Shown here one piece after another: positions 52,650-61,053 of a stretch of 64,000 nt of DNA (positions are counted from its first letter, which is position 1; each line of letters begins with the position of its first letter). The notes below the pieces were generated by a model. It did no database searches. It was not told where the DNA came from and saw only the letters and a list, made by a program, of their open reading frames with translations. A program made the position numbers and the translations under genes. The stretch spans positions 75,462 through 139,461 of the forward strand of contig CAVXTD010000012.1 of the NCBI GenBank assembly GCA_963764565.1. Reading direction: 5' to 3'. The DNA is from DATBLE01 sp963764565. GTDB taxonomy: Bacteria > Actinomycetota > Thermoleophilia > Gaiellales > Gaiellaceae.

Positions 52650-52678
52650 ATGCTACGGAAGGGTGCCGTCGCTGTCGA
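52650..52678 (-). promoter_or_regulatory. Promoter of the HNH-ATPase/HNH/patatin operon
   Basis: TCGACA (52678-52673) and TAGCAT (52655-52650) with a 17-nt spacer, followed about 20 nt later by the GGGAGG ribosome site and GTG 52625. It separates the operon from the upstream toxin-antitoxin genes. Confidence 0.55.
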
Positions 52679-52740
52679 GCGGGCGACCACGACGGGCTGG
52701 AAGATCGGTGCCCGGCCCTTCCGGGCAGGCGTTCGAGAGG

Positions 52741-53013
52741 CTAGCGAGTTCGGTAAACGTCGCCGCGGTGGCCGACTGCCACGACGGTGACGGCGTGTTC
52801 GCGATCGTCGATTCGGTAGAGAACCCGGTATGGCCCGCGGCGGGCGACCCAACGACCTTCGAGCTCGAAGCGAAGCGGCTTACCAACGCGCCGGGGATTG
52901 TCTGCGATCGCACCGAACGTCTCGACGATCGCCGCCGCTGCCTTCTCTGGAAGATCCTCGAGGTCACGCTTGGCCGGCCCCGAGACCACGAGCCGCCAGG
53001 GCCGGGTGCTCAC
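52741..53013 (-). CDS. RelE/ParE-family toxin
   Basis: 90 residues: WRLVVSGPAKRDLEDLPEKAAAAIVETFGAIADNPRRVGKPLRFELEGRWVARRGPYRVLYRIDDREHAVTVVAVGHRGDVYR. The basic strand RGPYRVLYRID and terminal HRGDVYR are typical of RelE mRNA interferases. GTG 53013 overlaps the antitoxin stop (GTGA). Confidence 0.88.
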   Translation of the reverse strand: MSTRPWRLVVSGPAKRDLEDLPEKAAAAIVETFGAIADNPRRVGKPLRFELEGRWVARRGPYRVLYRIDDREHAVTVVAVGHRGDVYRTR

Positions 53014-53303
53014 TTCCCGCGCAGGAAGCGGTGCTCGATCCCCTCGAGCGGCACGACGTCGCCCCGCTCGATCGCGGCCTCGCCGGCTCGGATCTTCTCC
53101 ATCAGCTGGGCATCCGAGAGGATCGCGAGCGTCTCTTCGAGGCTCTCGAGGTCGTCGGCGCTGATCAGCACCGCGGCCGGACGGCCGTTCCGCGTCACGA
53201 GGATGCGTTCGGCCTGCTGCTCCACCCGGTCGACGAGCTCGGAAAGGCGCGCTTTGACGGTCGCCAGGGGCAACGTCTCCATCGTGACCAGAATTCTAGT
53301 CAT
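53010..53303 (-). CDS. Phd/YefM-family antitoxin
   Basis: 97 residues (or 90 from ATG 53282). The N-terminal DNA-binding fold TLPLATVKARLSELVDRVEQQAERILVTRNGRPAAVLISADDLESLEETL is diagnostic; a flexible acidic tail follows that would wrap the toxin. Its first ATG shares one base with the stop of the response regulator (TGATG), linking the three genes. Confidence 0.85.
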   Translation of the reverse strand: MTRILVTMETLPLATVKARLSELVDRVEQQAERILVTRNGRPAAVLISADDLESLEETLAILSDAQLMEKIRAGEAAIERGDVVPLEGIEHRFLRGK

Positions 53304-53983
53304 CAGCCCGGCAACATCAGCCGGTAGCCGACGCCCCACTCGTTCAGCACGTATGGGGTGTCGGTCACCGCAGACAGCTTGCGCCGCAGGCGCGATGCGT
53401 GCGAGTCCAACGTCCGCGTCCGCCCCATCGCGCGGAACCCCCACACTTCACGAAGCAGCTCTTCTTTTGTGAACACGCGCGTCGGCTGCTCGGCCAGCTT
53501 CGCCAGCAGCTCGAACTCCTTCGCCGGCAGCAGCAGGCGGCGCCCGGCGACGAGCACGCAGCGGGTCGGGCGATCGACCTCGATCTCCCCCGCCTCGAGC
53601 ACGTCGCCCGCCCTGGGCGCCGATCGCCGCAGCACGGCGTGGATCCTCGCACGTAGCTCCTCGTAGGCAAACGGCCGGTCGAGATAGTCGTCGGCGCCCC
53701 GATCGAGCGCGCGCACGCGGTCGACCGAATCCGCCTGCTCGGGACCCAGGAGGATCACCGGCACGTCGCGGTTCCACGAGCGGCCCGGCTCGCCTTCGCG
53801 CAGCCGGCTGCACAGCTCGAGCTCGCCCACGAGGACGAGATCGGGCCGCACCCGTTCGGCCAGGTCGAGCGCCTCGCCGGTGGCGCTCGCCGCCAGCACC
53901 TCGAAGCCGTCGTCGGCGAGGTGCCGCTGGAGGAAGCTCCGCGTCACGGTCTCCGGCTCGGCGACGATCAGGGCAGCTGACAT
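53303..53983 (-). CDS. OmpR-type regulator lacking the receiver phosphorylation site
   Basis: 226 residues. The receiver-like domain (1-120) has Gly53 where the phosphoacceptor Asp should be (PDLVLVGELEL), Gly80 at the usual Thr/Ser position and Arg103 instead of Lys (DRPFAYEEL). The DNA-binding winged helix (about 130-226) is normal: LLLPAKEFELLAKLAEQPTRVFTKEELLREVWGF and SHASRLRRKLSAV...NEWGVGYRLM. No kinase gene is adjacent. It likely acts without phosphorylation. ATG 53983; the frame is open upstream, but that part is not conserved. Confidence 0.88.
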   Translation of the reverse strand: MSAALIVAEPETVTRSFLQRHLADDGFEVLAASATGEALDLAERVRPDLVLVGELELCSRLREGEPGRSWNRDVPVILLGPEQADSVDRVRALDRGADDYLDRPFAYEELRARIHAVLRRSAPRAGDVLEAGEIEVDRPTRCVLVAGRRLLLPAKEFELLAKLAEQPTRVFTKEELLREVWGFRAMGRTRTLDSHASRLRRKLSAVTDTPYVLNEWGVGYRLMLPG

Positions 53984-54112
53984 TCGCCGAAGGTAGCGCC
54001 CCGGGCCGACCGCGCCAAGATGTCCATTCGCGCAAATCTGCGACGAACTGTCTACAGCTGACCCGAGCGGACGGCAAAAAGGAACGCGGACCCCCTCGAT
54101 GAACCAGAATGG

Positions 54113-54127
54113 GTCGAATTCTTCGAC
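54113..54127. promoter_or_regulatory. Short inverted repeat in the divergent gap
   Basis: GTCGAA-TTC-TTCGAC, in the 168-nt gap between the regulator and the CHAD gene. It could be an operator for the adjacent regulator; support is positional only. Confidence 0.3.
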
Positions 54128-54151
54128 GCGGGCCGATCGAGGAGGCGGTCG

Positions 54152-55345
54152 TTGGGCGATTCCGAGCTTCAACCGGTCAACGGGCAGGCCGTCCGGGTCC
54201 GGGCGTACGAGATCTCGCAGGGGCCAGACGCGGACACACCAGAGGAGAATTGGCTCCGCGCCGAGCGCGAGATCACGGTCGCACACGACTACGACACGGT
54301 TGACCGTAACCTCGAGCTTCTGGGCATGACTCTGTCGCGGATCCCGGCCGAGGCCGGCGCCGAGTGGCGGCTGCGCCTGCCGAGAGGCGAACTGGTGGAG
54401 GCGTGGGAGCCGGGCAACAACGGCCTCGTGCCTCCTCTCGAGATCGCGCACCTGATCGAGGGGGTCGTCGACGGAAAGCAGCTCGTGCCGACGCCGCCAC
54501 TCAGCAAGGATCCAGGCGCGATCCGGCTACGTGAGATGCTCGACGCCCAGCGGCACGCGCTTCTCGCTCACGACCCGGGCACACGACTCGGAGACGATCC
54601 CGAGAATCTCCACCAGCACCGGGTCGCAGCGAGACGCAGCCGTGCGTTCCTGCGCGCCGCTCGTGCGTACCTCGACCCAGACTGGCGGAGATCGCTCGCC
54701 GGCCCCCTCGGCGAGCTCGGCCGGGCGACCGGGCCGGTTCGCGACCTCGACGTCCTGCTCGAGCACGTCCGTGACGAGCTTGCGCGGCTCGAGGAGCCCG
54801 ATCGGCCCGGCGGCGACGCGCTCGTTGCACGGCTTGAAGGGGAGCGCGCCGCCGCGCGGCAGCGGCTTCTGGACGCCCTCGACGACGACGGTTACCGCGC
54901 TCTGCTCGCCCGGCTGCGACACCCCCCGAGGCTGGCGGCGGAGACCGACGGAATCCCGCTCGACCGGATCGCGCGAAAGGAGTTTCGCCGCCTGCTCAAG
55001 ACCCTGCGTCGCCTCGGCAAGCACCCGGACGACGACGCGCTCCACAGGCTTCGCATCTTGCTGAAGCGGGCCCGCTACGCCGCCGAGCTCGCCGCTCCCG
55101 ACAGCCGGGCCGGCATCCGCTTCCTCGCCGATGCGAAGGCCCTTCAGGGTCTCCTCGGCGAGCACCAGGACGCCGTCGTCGCCGAGCAGCGGCTGCGAGC
55201 CGCCACGGTCGCAGACTCGCCGACCGAAGCGGCGTTCGTCGCCGGGCGGCTCGCCGAGCGTCAGCGAGCTCGTCGCGCCCGCGTCACCGAGCGTCTTCCC
55301 GCTGCGTGGAAGCGCCTGCGGGCAAGCGGCACACAGCTCGGCTGA
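54152..55345 (+). CDS. CHAD domain protein with N-terminal CYTH-like part
   Basis: 397 residues. TTG 54152 with AGGAGG six bases upstream. Residues 30-110 resemble the C-terminal half of a CYTH triphosphate-tunnel domain (EREITVAHDYDTVDRNLELLG...EWRLRLPRGELVEAWEPG). The rest is a helical CHAD domain rich in conserved His/Arg (ENLHQHRVAARRSRAFLRAARAYLDPDW; LHRLRILLKRARYAAEL), which binds polyphosphate. Next to sixA, a pairing that fits phosphate metabolism. Confidence 0.85.
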   Translation: MGDSELQPVNGQAVRVRAYEISQGPDADTPEENWLRAEREITVAHDYDTVDRNLELLGMTLSRIPAEAGAEWRLRLPRGELVEAWEPGNNGLVPPLEIAHLIEGVVDGKQLVPTPPLSKDPGAIRLREMLDAQRHALLAHDPGTRLGDDPENLHQHRVAARRSRAFLRAARAYLDPDWRRSLAGPLGELGRATGPVRDLDVLLEHVRDELARLEEPDRPGGDALVARLEGERAAARQRLLDALDDDGYRALLARLRHPPRLAAETDGIPLDRIARKEFRRLLKTLRRLGKHPDDDALHRLRILLKRARYAAELAAPDSRAGIRFLADAKALQGLLGEHQDAVVAEQRLRAATVADSPTEAAFVAGRLAERQRARRARVTERLPAAWKRLRASGTQLG

Positions 55346-55363
55346 TTCGGGCACCCTCTGCTG

Positions 55364-55873
55364 ATGCGCACCGTCCTGCTCCTCCGCCACGGCAAGTCGA
55401 GTCGCGCGGATCCGACGCTCGCCGACGTCGATCGCCCGCTGACGCAGCGAGGTAAGCGCTCGTCGAGGGTCGTGGGCGAATACATGGCCAACAAGCAGGT
55501 TCGGCCGTCCCTCGTTCTCTGCTCCCCATCGCGGCGGACACGTCAGACGCTCGAGGCGATCGAGCCCTCGCTCAGCCGCCGCGCGCCCGTTGAGTTCGTG
55601 CCCGAGCTCTATGCCGCGTCGCAGGGGCAGCTGCTCGAGTCGCTCCGCGCTCTCCCCGACTCGGTCGAGTCGGTGCTGGTCATCGGGCACAACCCCGGCC
55701 TCAGGGATCTGGCGCTGGCGCTTGCCTCACGCGGCGATCAGCTGCAGCGGATCGAGGAGAAGTTCCCGACGGCCGCCCTCGCCACCCTGACGTTCCCCGG
55801 CGAGAGCTGGGCGGAGCTGAGGCCAGGCCTTGCGGAGCTGGTCGACTACGTCGTCCCCGCGCAGCTCGAGTAA
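55364..55873 (+). CDS. sixA: SixA-like phosphohistidine phosphatase
   Basis: 169 residues of the histidine phosphatase superfamily: TVLLLRHGKSSR (RHG nucleophile), DRPLTQRGKRSS, LCSPSRRTRQTLEAI and VLVIGHNPGLRDLAL (second His). Removes phosphate from phosphohistidine proteins. It begins 18 nt after the CHAD gene, so the two are probably an operon. Confidence 0.9.
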   Translation: MRTVLLLRHGKSSRADPTLADVDRPLTQRGKRSSRVVGEYMANKQVRPSLVLCSPSRRTRQTLEAIEPSLSRRAPVEFVPELYAASQGQLLESLRALPDSVESVLVIGHNPGLRDLALALASRGDQLQRIEEKFPTAALATLTFPGESWAELRPGLAELVDYVVPAQLE

Positions 55874-55891
55874 CACGAAGAAGAAGGGGCC

Positions 55892-55915
55892 GTGGGGAAA
55901 CATGGTTTCCCCCAC
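55892..55915. repeat. G-run palindrome with ATG loop, last copy
   Basis: GTGGGGAAAC-ATG-GTTTCCCCCAC with one unpaired C, between the convergent sixA and ubiB genes. It strongly resembles the palindrome at 40713-40739, which also has an ATG loop. Probably a terminator, or a dispersed repeat used as one. Confidence 0.55.
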
Positions 55916-55933
55916 GCTGGTTTCCCCCGCGCT

Positions 55934-57607
55934 CTAAAGACGTCCGGACCGGATCACGCCGATCATCAACCAGACCCCGAGCACACCCGAGAGCGCGAAC
56001 CCGATCAGCGAGATCACGTGCAGGCCCAGAACGTGCGGCCCGTTCTTGGCGAAGATCCCGATCAGGCTCGACCCGATCAGACCGCCGGCGACGACGAGCG
56101 CGACCACCAGCCGGTTGAAGACGACGTCGAGCTTGTGCGCGAGCTCGTCGAGGCCTTTGTGCACGAAGCCGATCTCGAGCTGGCCGTGCCGCGTCTGCTC
56201 GAGCACGTCGTGCACCTGGTGCGGGGCGTTCCGCAGCACGTCGGCGACCGCGCGGGTCTCCTTGCGTGCGCGGCCGAGAATCCGCTGCGGGGTGTAGCGG
56301 TGCAGCATCAGGTCACGCGCGTACGGCTTCGCGACCTCGAAGACGTTGAAGTCGGGATACAACTCGACGCCGACCGAGCCGAGCGTGGCGATCGCCTTGT
56401 CGAGCAGCACGAATCGCGTCGGCAGCCGCAGGTTCTGCGAGTAGATCAGCGAGAAAGCCTCGCGGATCACCTGGATCGGGTCGATCTCGGCGAGGCGCGC
56501 GCCGTAGTACTTGTAGTAGAGCTCACGAATTTCCGCGGTCAGCTCCGCCTCACGCGCGCGCTCGTAGCGCACGCCCAGGTCGCCGAGCCGCTTGGCCAGG
56601 GCGTCGACGTTCTCCTCCGCGGCGTCGATGAAGAGCGCCGTCAGCTTCGACATATCGTCGTCGGAGAGCTTCCCAGCCTGCCCGAAGTCGACGAGGCCGA
56701 TCTGATCGGCGCTGAGCACGAGGATGTTCGCCGGGTGAGGGTCGCCGTGGAAGAACCCGTGACGGAAGATCATCGTCATCCAGGCCTCCGCCATCAGGTA
56801 CGCGAGCCGGCGGCGCTCGTCGAGCGAATAGCCATCGAGCTCGAGGTCGGCGAGCTGCGGGCCTTCGAGCAGCTCGAGCGTCAACACGCGCTGACGCGTA
56901 TAGCTCCAGTAGACGTGCGGGATGCGCACATGCGGGTGCCCGGCGAAGTGCCGGTGGAAGGTCTGGGCGTTTCGACCCTCGAGCCGGTAGTCGAGCTCCT
57001 GCCGGATCGAACGGGCGAACTCGTCGACGAGGTCGCGCGCGTTGATGAACTCGAGCGCGCGCACGCGATCCTTCGCGATGCGGGCGGCCTGGTAGAGCAG
57101 CGCGAGATCGGCCTCGATCTGGCGCGGCGCCTCCGGACGCTGCACCTTGACCGCGACCCGCTTTCCGTTTGGGAGCACGGCGCTGTGCACCTGGCCGATC
57201 GAGGCGGCCGCGATCGGCGTCTCGGCGAACTCGAGGAACAGCTTCTCCACCGGCAGCTCCAGCTCCTCGCTGATTACGCGTTCGACCTCGGCGAACGGGA
57301 ACGGCGTGACGTCGTCCTGCAGCGCTCTGAGCTCCGTGATGATGTCCGGAGGAACGACGTCCGGCCGCGTCGAGAGCAGCTGGCCGAACTTGACGAACGT
57401 CGGCCCGAGCTCATCGAGCATCTCGCGCAGGTGCTGCCCGCGGGCCGTCCGCGGTGCGCTCTCCTCGAATGCCACCTTGGCCGAGCGCGGCCACGGCAGC
57501 AGATCGGTCAGCTTGTGGGTTTCGAGGAAGTACCCGAAGCCGTGCCGCACCGCGACCTGGGCGATCTCGGAGATGCGCCCGAGGTTGCGCTGCGCGGGCT
57601 GCGCCAT
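55934..57607 (-). CDS. UbiB/ABC1-family atypical kinase
   Basis: 557 residues. ADCK/UbiB hallmarks: GPTFVKFGQLLSTRPDVVP (KxGQ), FAETPIAAASIGQVHSAVL (Ala-rich loop), VAVKVQRPE (Lys), FRHGFFHGDPHPANIL and IGLVDFGQAG (catalytic Asp residues). Two C-terminal membrane helices (LVVALVVAGGLIGSSLIGIF and VISLIGFALSGVLGVWLMIGVI) tether it to the membrane. Supports isoprenoid lipid metabolism in characterised members; the target here is unknown. Confidence 0.92.
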   Translation of the reverse strand: MAQPAQRNLGRISEIAQVAVRHGFGYFLETHKLTDLLPWPRSAKVAFEESAPRTARGQHLREMLDELGPTFVKFGQLLSTRPDVVPPDIITELRALQDDVTPFPFAEVERVISEELELPVEKLFLEFAETPIAAASIGQVHSAVLPNGKRVAVKVQRPEAPRQIEADLALLYQAARIAKDRVRALEFINARDLVDEFARSIRQELDYRLEGRNAQTFHRHFAGHPHVRIPHVYWSYTRQRVLTLELLEGPQLADLELDGYSLDERRRLAYLMAEAWMTMIFRHGFFHGDPHPANILVLSADQIGLVDFGQAGKLSDDDMSKLTALFIDAAEENVDALAKRLGDLGVRYERAREAELTAEIRELYYKYYGARLAEIDPIQVIREAFSLIYSQNLRLPTRFVLLDKAIATLGSVGVELYPDFNVFEVAKPYARDLMLHRYTPQRILGRARKETRAVADVLRNAPHQVHDVLEQTRHGQLEIGFVHKGLDELAHKLDVVFNRLVVALVVAGGLIGSSLIGIFAKNGPHVLGLHVISLIGFALSGVLGVWLMIGVIRSGRL

Positions 57608-57623
57608 GCGCTCAGTGTTGCAC

Positions 57624-57649
57624 GGCCGGAAGGCCAGGGCCTTCCGGCC
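57624..57649 (-). terminator. Hairpin after the phasin-like gene
   Basis: GGCCGGAAGGCC and GGCCTTCCGGCC, a perfect 12-bp stem with a two-base spacer, directly after the phasin-like stop and 17 nt before the ubiB ATG. There is no U-tract. Confidence 0.5.
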
Positions 57650-57987
57650 TAGGAAACCGCCCTGGGCCCCTCGACGAGCCGCAGCCGGTGCTCGAGCTGG
57701 GCGACGCGGAGCTCGAGCTCCTCGTGCTCTTCCCGCATGACCACGCCGAGCTGCCGCAGGATGCCGGCCAGGCTCTCGCCTGCGCGCTCGCCCAGCCGGG
57801 TCGCGTCGCCGCGCCAGCGCGTGGCCGCGTCCTCGAGCAGCTGGCGCGCCTCGTCTCGGCGCATGCCGCCGCGCTCGCTCAGATCGCCCGCGAGCTCGTC
57901 GAGCCGCTCGGCCGTCAGCGCGACGGCGCCGACCGCGGCCAACGCGAGCCGCTCGAGCACGTCGGAGGGCTTACCTGGCTCTGCCAT
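57649..57987 (-). CDS. Phasin-like helical protein
   Basis: 112 residues from ATG 57987, overlapping the secDF end by 17 nt. Nearly all helix: SDVLERLALAAVGAVALTAERLDELAGDLSERGG then EEHEELELRVAQLEHRLRLVE, with an amphipathic front and a C-terminal coiled coil. Resembles polyhydroxyalkanoate granule-associated or phasin-type proteins; no PHA synthesis gene is nearby, so the role is open. Confidence 0.65.
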   Translation of the reverse strand: MAEPGKPSDVLERLALAAVGAVALTAERLDELAGDLSERGGMRRDEARQLLEDAATRWRGDATRLGERAGESLAGILRQLGVVMREEHEELELRVAQLEHRLRLVEGPRAVS

Positions 57988-60720
57988 GCGGGCGGGAGCT
58001 CCGCCGCTGGCGGCGCCGCTCGCGCTTCGCCTGCGACTTCGAGACGGCTCCGTCACCAACCGGCGCGGGCTCGATCTCGGGCAGATACGGCGTCTCCGGG
58101 GCCGGCGCCGCGGCCGCCGCCGCCTCCGCTCGATCCAGCGCCGCCTGGGCCTGGCCGCCGACGCCGTGCTCGAGCTCTTCGCTGCCGATCCGCCGCCGGT
58201 ACTCCGGCTCGCGCTCCTTCCAGATCGTCAGGAGCGGTGCGGCGATGAAGATCGACGAGTACGCGCCCGAAGCGATCCCGACGATCAGCGCGAGTGCGAA
58301 CGTCTTCAGCGTGTCGCCGCCGAAGAGGAGCAGCGAGGTGACCGGCAGCAGCGTGATCAGCGTCGTCGCCAGCGACCGGCGGATCGTCTCCCAGAGCGAG
58401 ACGTTGACGATCGAGGCGATCGACGAGCGCCGCATCAGCGGGATGTTCTCGCGCACGCGGTCGAAGATGATGATCGTGTCGTAGATCGAGTACCCGAGCA
58501 CGGTCAGCACAGCGGCGACCGTTGCGGTCGTCACCTCGCTCCCGCTCAGCGAGTAGACCCCGACGGTGATCGCGATGTCGTGGATCAGCGCGACGATCAC
58601 CGGTAAGGCGAACTTGAAGTCGAAGCGGATCGCGATGTACACGATGATCAGCAGGAGCGAGACGATCGTCGCGAGGATCGCCAGCTTCGCGATCTGGCGG
58701 CCGAAGCTCGAGGAGACGTTCTTGATCCCGATCGACTTCGCACCCAGCCGCTCCTGAAGGTCGTTCGAGAGCTTGTCCTGGTCGGCCGGCGTCAGCGACT
58801 TCGTCCGGATCTGGAACTGCTTGTACGACTCGCCGCGCGACGCACCGCGGCCCTGGATGACCGCGTCGCTGCGCCCGATCGCGGCCGCCTGATCGCGCAC
58901 CTTCGGCAGCCCGACGAAGGCATCGGTCTTGAACGTGACCTGCGTGCCGCCCTTGAAGTCGATGCCCAGGTTGAGCCCGCGCACGCCGAGCGAAATCGCG
59001 CTGACGACGATCACGACCCCGGAGATCGCGAACCAGAGATACCGGCGGCGCATGAAGTCGATCTGGAGCCAGCGCCCGCGCTGCTGACCCTTCGCGCCCA
59101 TGAACGCCGGGTTGTCGAACCAGCGGAAGCCCGCCAGCAGGCCGAGCATCGCCCTGGTCGCGGCGACGGCGGTGACCAGCGAGATCACCGTCCCGATCAG
59201 GAGCATCAGCGCGAAGCCCTTCACGCCCGCGGTTGCGACCGCGAACAGGACGAGCGCGGTGATCGCCGTGACCACGTTCGCGTCGAGGATCGTGTGGAAG
59301 CCCTTGGCGTAGCCGGCGCTGATCGCGGCGCGCACGGACTTCCCGGCGCGCACCTCTTCCTTGATGCGTTCGAAGACGACCACGTTCGCGTCCGCGGCGA
59401 CGCCGATCGTCAGGATCATCCCCGCGAAGCCGGGGAGGGTCAGCGTCACGTTCAGCAGCAGGATCACCCCGTAGAGGAACGCGGCGTAGATGCCGAGGCC
59501 GATCACGGCGACGAGCCCGAGGAAGCGGTAGAGGAGGAGCAGGAAGAGCGCGACGATCAGGAGGCCGATCAGCGCCGCCGTCTTCGCCTGGTTCAGCGAG
59601 TCCTTGCCGAGCGTGGCCGAGACCTGGGTCTGCTCGAGCTGCGTGAACTGGTACGGCAGGGCGCCCGTCTGGAGGACGATCGCGAGCTGCTTCGCCTCGT
59701 TGAACGAGCCGATGTTCGTGATCTGGCCGCCGCCCGAGATCCCGTTCGAGAGCGACGCGTCGGTGTAGTCGATCTGGGGCCAGGACTTGATGTCGCGGTC
59801 GAGCACGATCGCGAACTGCTGCGGCTGCTTGTAGAGGCGCCCGCGCTGGTAGAGCTCACGGGTGATCCGCTGGAAAGCCTTGTTGCCCTTGCTGGTGAAC
59901 GACAGGCGGACGATCGCCTGGCCGAACTGGTCGAAGTCGGCCTGCGTGCCGGACGACTTGAGGTCGGCGCCCGTCATCTCCGGGATGCGCTTGTTCTCGT
60001 CCGGGTTCGTCGGGTCGTACTTGAACAGGTAGTAGTAGGTCTGGCCGACCGAGGCGTTGCCGGGGCAGGGGTTTTGCGGTCGTCGGCGTGCAGGTGATCA
60101 CCACCGTCTCGGCCGGAACCGCGAACACCTTGCCGCCCTTCGGGATCTTCGGGTTCTTCGCGTTGAAGAGCCGCGCGCGCGTCGTCGGCCGGCCCGGCGA
60201 GGATCCGCTTGTTCTTGCCGAACAGGTAGAAGGCGGTCGGCTGGCCCAGCTTCGCCTTCGCCTGCTGGCCGGCGAGCAGGTTGAACAGGCTCGGCGTGGC
60301 GACGGGGAACCGGACGAAGCCCTGGGTCGCGACCGACGCTCCGGTCAGGTCGGCCTGGAGGTCGTACAGCTCGAGCTGCGCGGTCTTGCCGATCAGGTCG
60401 AATGCCTGCTTCGGATCCTTGACGCCCGGAAGCTCGATCACGATCTGGTCGGAGCCCTGCTTGCGGATCTCCGGCTCGGAGACGCCGAGCTTGTCGACGC
60501 GGTCGCGCATGATCGAAAGCGAGTTGTCGAGCCCCTGCGACGTCACCTTCTGGCCCTTCGGCGGAACGGCCTGGAGGACGACCTCGAGCCCGCCCTGGAG
60601 ATCGAGCCCCAGGTGGGTCTTCCTGTGCGCGGGCGATCCGGGCACGGCGAGCAGGGCCACGCCCGCGAGCGCGGCCACGATGAAGCCAACGAGGATCAGA
60701 TGTGAGCGGCGGCGGTGCAC
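57971..60720 (-). CDS. secDF: SecD-SecF fusion (SecDF), two frameshifts
   Basis: About 915 residues after correction. RND-type, proton-driven accessory of the Sec translocon. The N terminus MHRRRSHLILVGFIVAALAGVALL and THLGLDLQGGLEVVLQ mark SecD. TGDxN-type region VAADANVVVFERIKEEVRAGKSVRAAI precedes a join to SecF (LNLGIDFKGGTQVTFKT, VLGYSIYDTIIIFDRVREN). One uninterrupted frame spans the SecD/SecF junction, so the fusion is real. An extra base in GCGCGCGCGG about 60171-60182 and one in TTTT 60072-60075 break the first third; corrected text reads NAKNPKIPKGGKVFAVPAETVV and NPCPGNASVGQTYYYLF. Confidence 0.92.
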
Positions 60721-60735
60721 GCTGGGTCGGTCAGC

Positions 60736-61053
60736 TTAGCGCTCGGCGGACGCCGCGCCCGCGGCGGCGGCATCCCGGGTCTCTTCGTCTTCGTCGTCCA
60801 GCGGGAACACGGCGGCGATCGCGCGCTTGGACAGCCGCGCCTCGGTGCCGGGCCCGAGCTCGACCTGCACCTCGTCCTCCGAGATCTCCCGCACGATCGC
60901 GAAGAAGCCCCCGGCGGTGATCACCTCGTCGCCGATTCGCAGGTGATCGATCATCGCCTGCTGCGCCTGCTGGCGACGGCGCTGCGGCCGGACGAGCATC
61001 AGCCAGAGCAGGAAGAGGACCAGCAGGATGAGCGCGAAGAATGCGCTGTTCAC
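60736..61053 (-). CDS. yajC: Sec translocon accessory protein YajC
   Basis: 105 residues. One N-terminal membrane helix (FFALILLVLFLLWLMLVRPQRRRQQ), then the typical soluble domain MIDHLRIGDEVITAGGFFAIVREISEDEVQVELGPGTEARLSKRAIAAV and an acidic Ala-rich tail. GTG 61053 overlaps the tgt stop (GTGA). Confidence 0.93.
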   Translation of the reverse strand: MNSAFFALILLVLFLLWLMLVRPQRRRQQAQQAMIDHLRIGDEVITAGGFFAIVREISEDEVQVELGPGTEARLSKRAIAAVFPLDDEDEETRDAAAAGAASAER

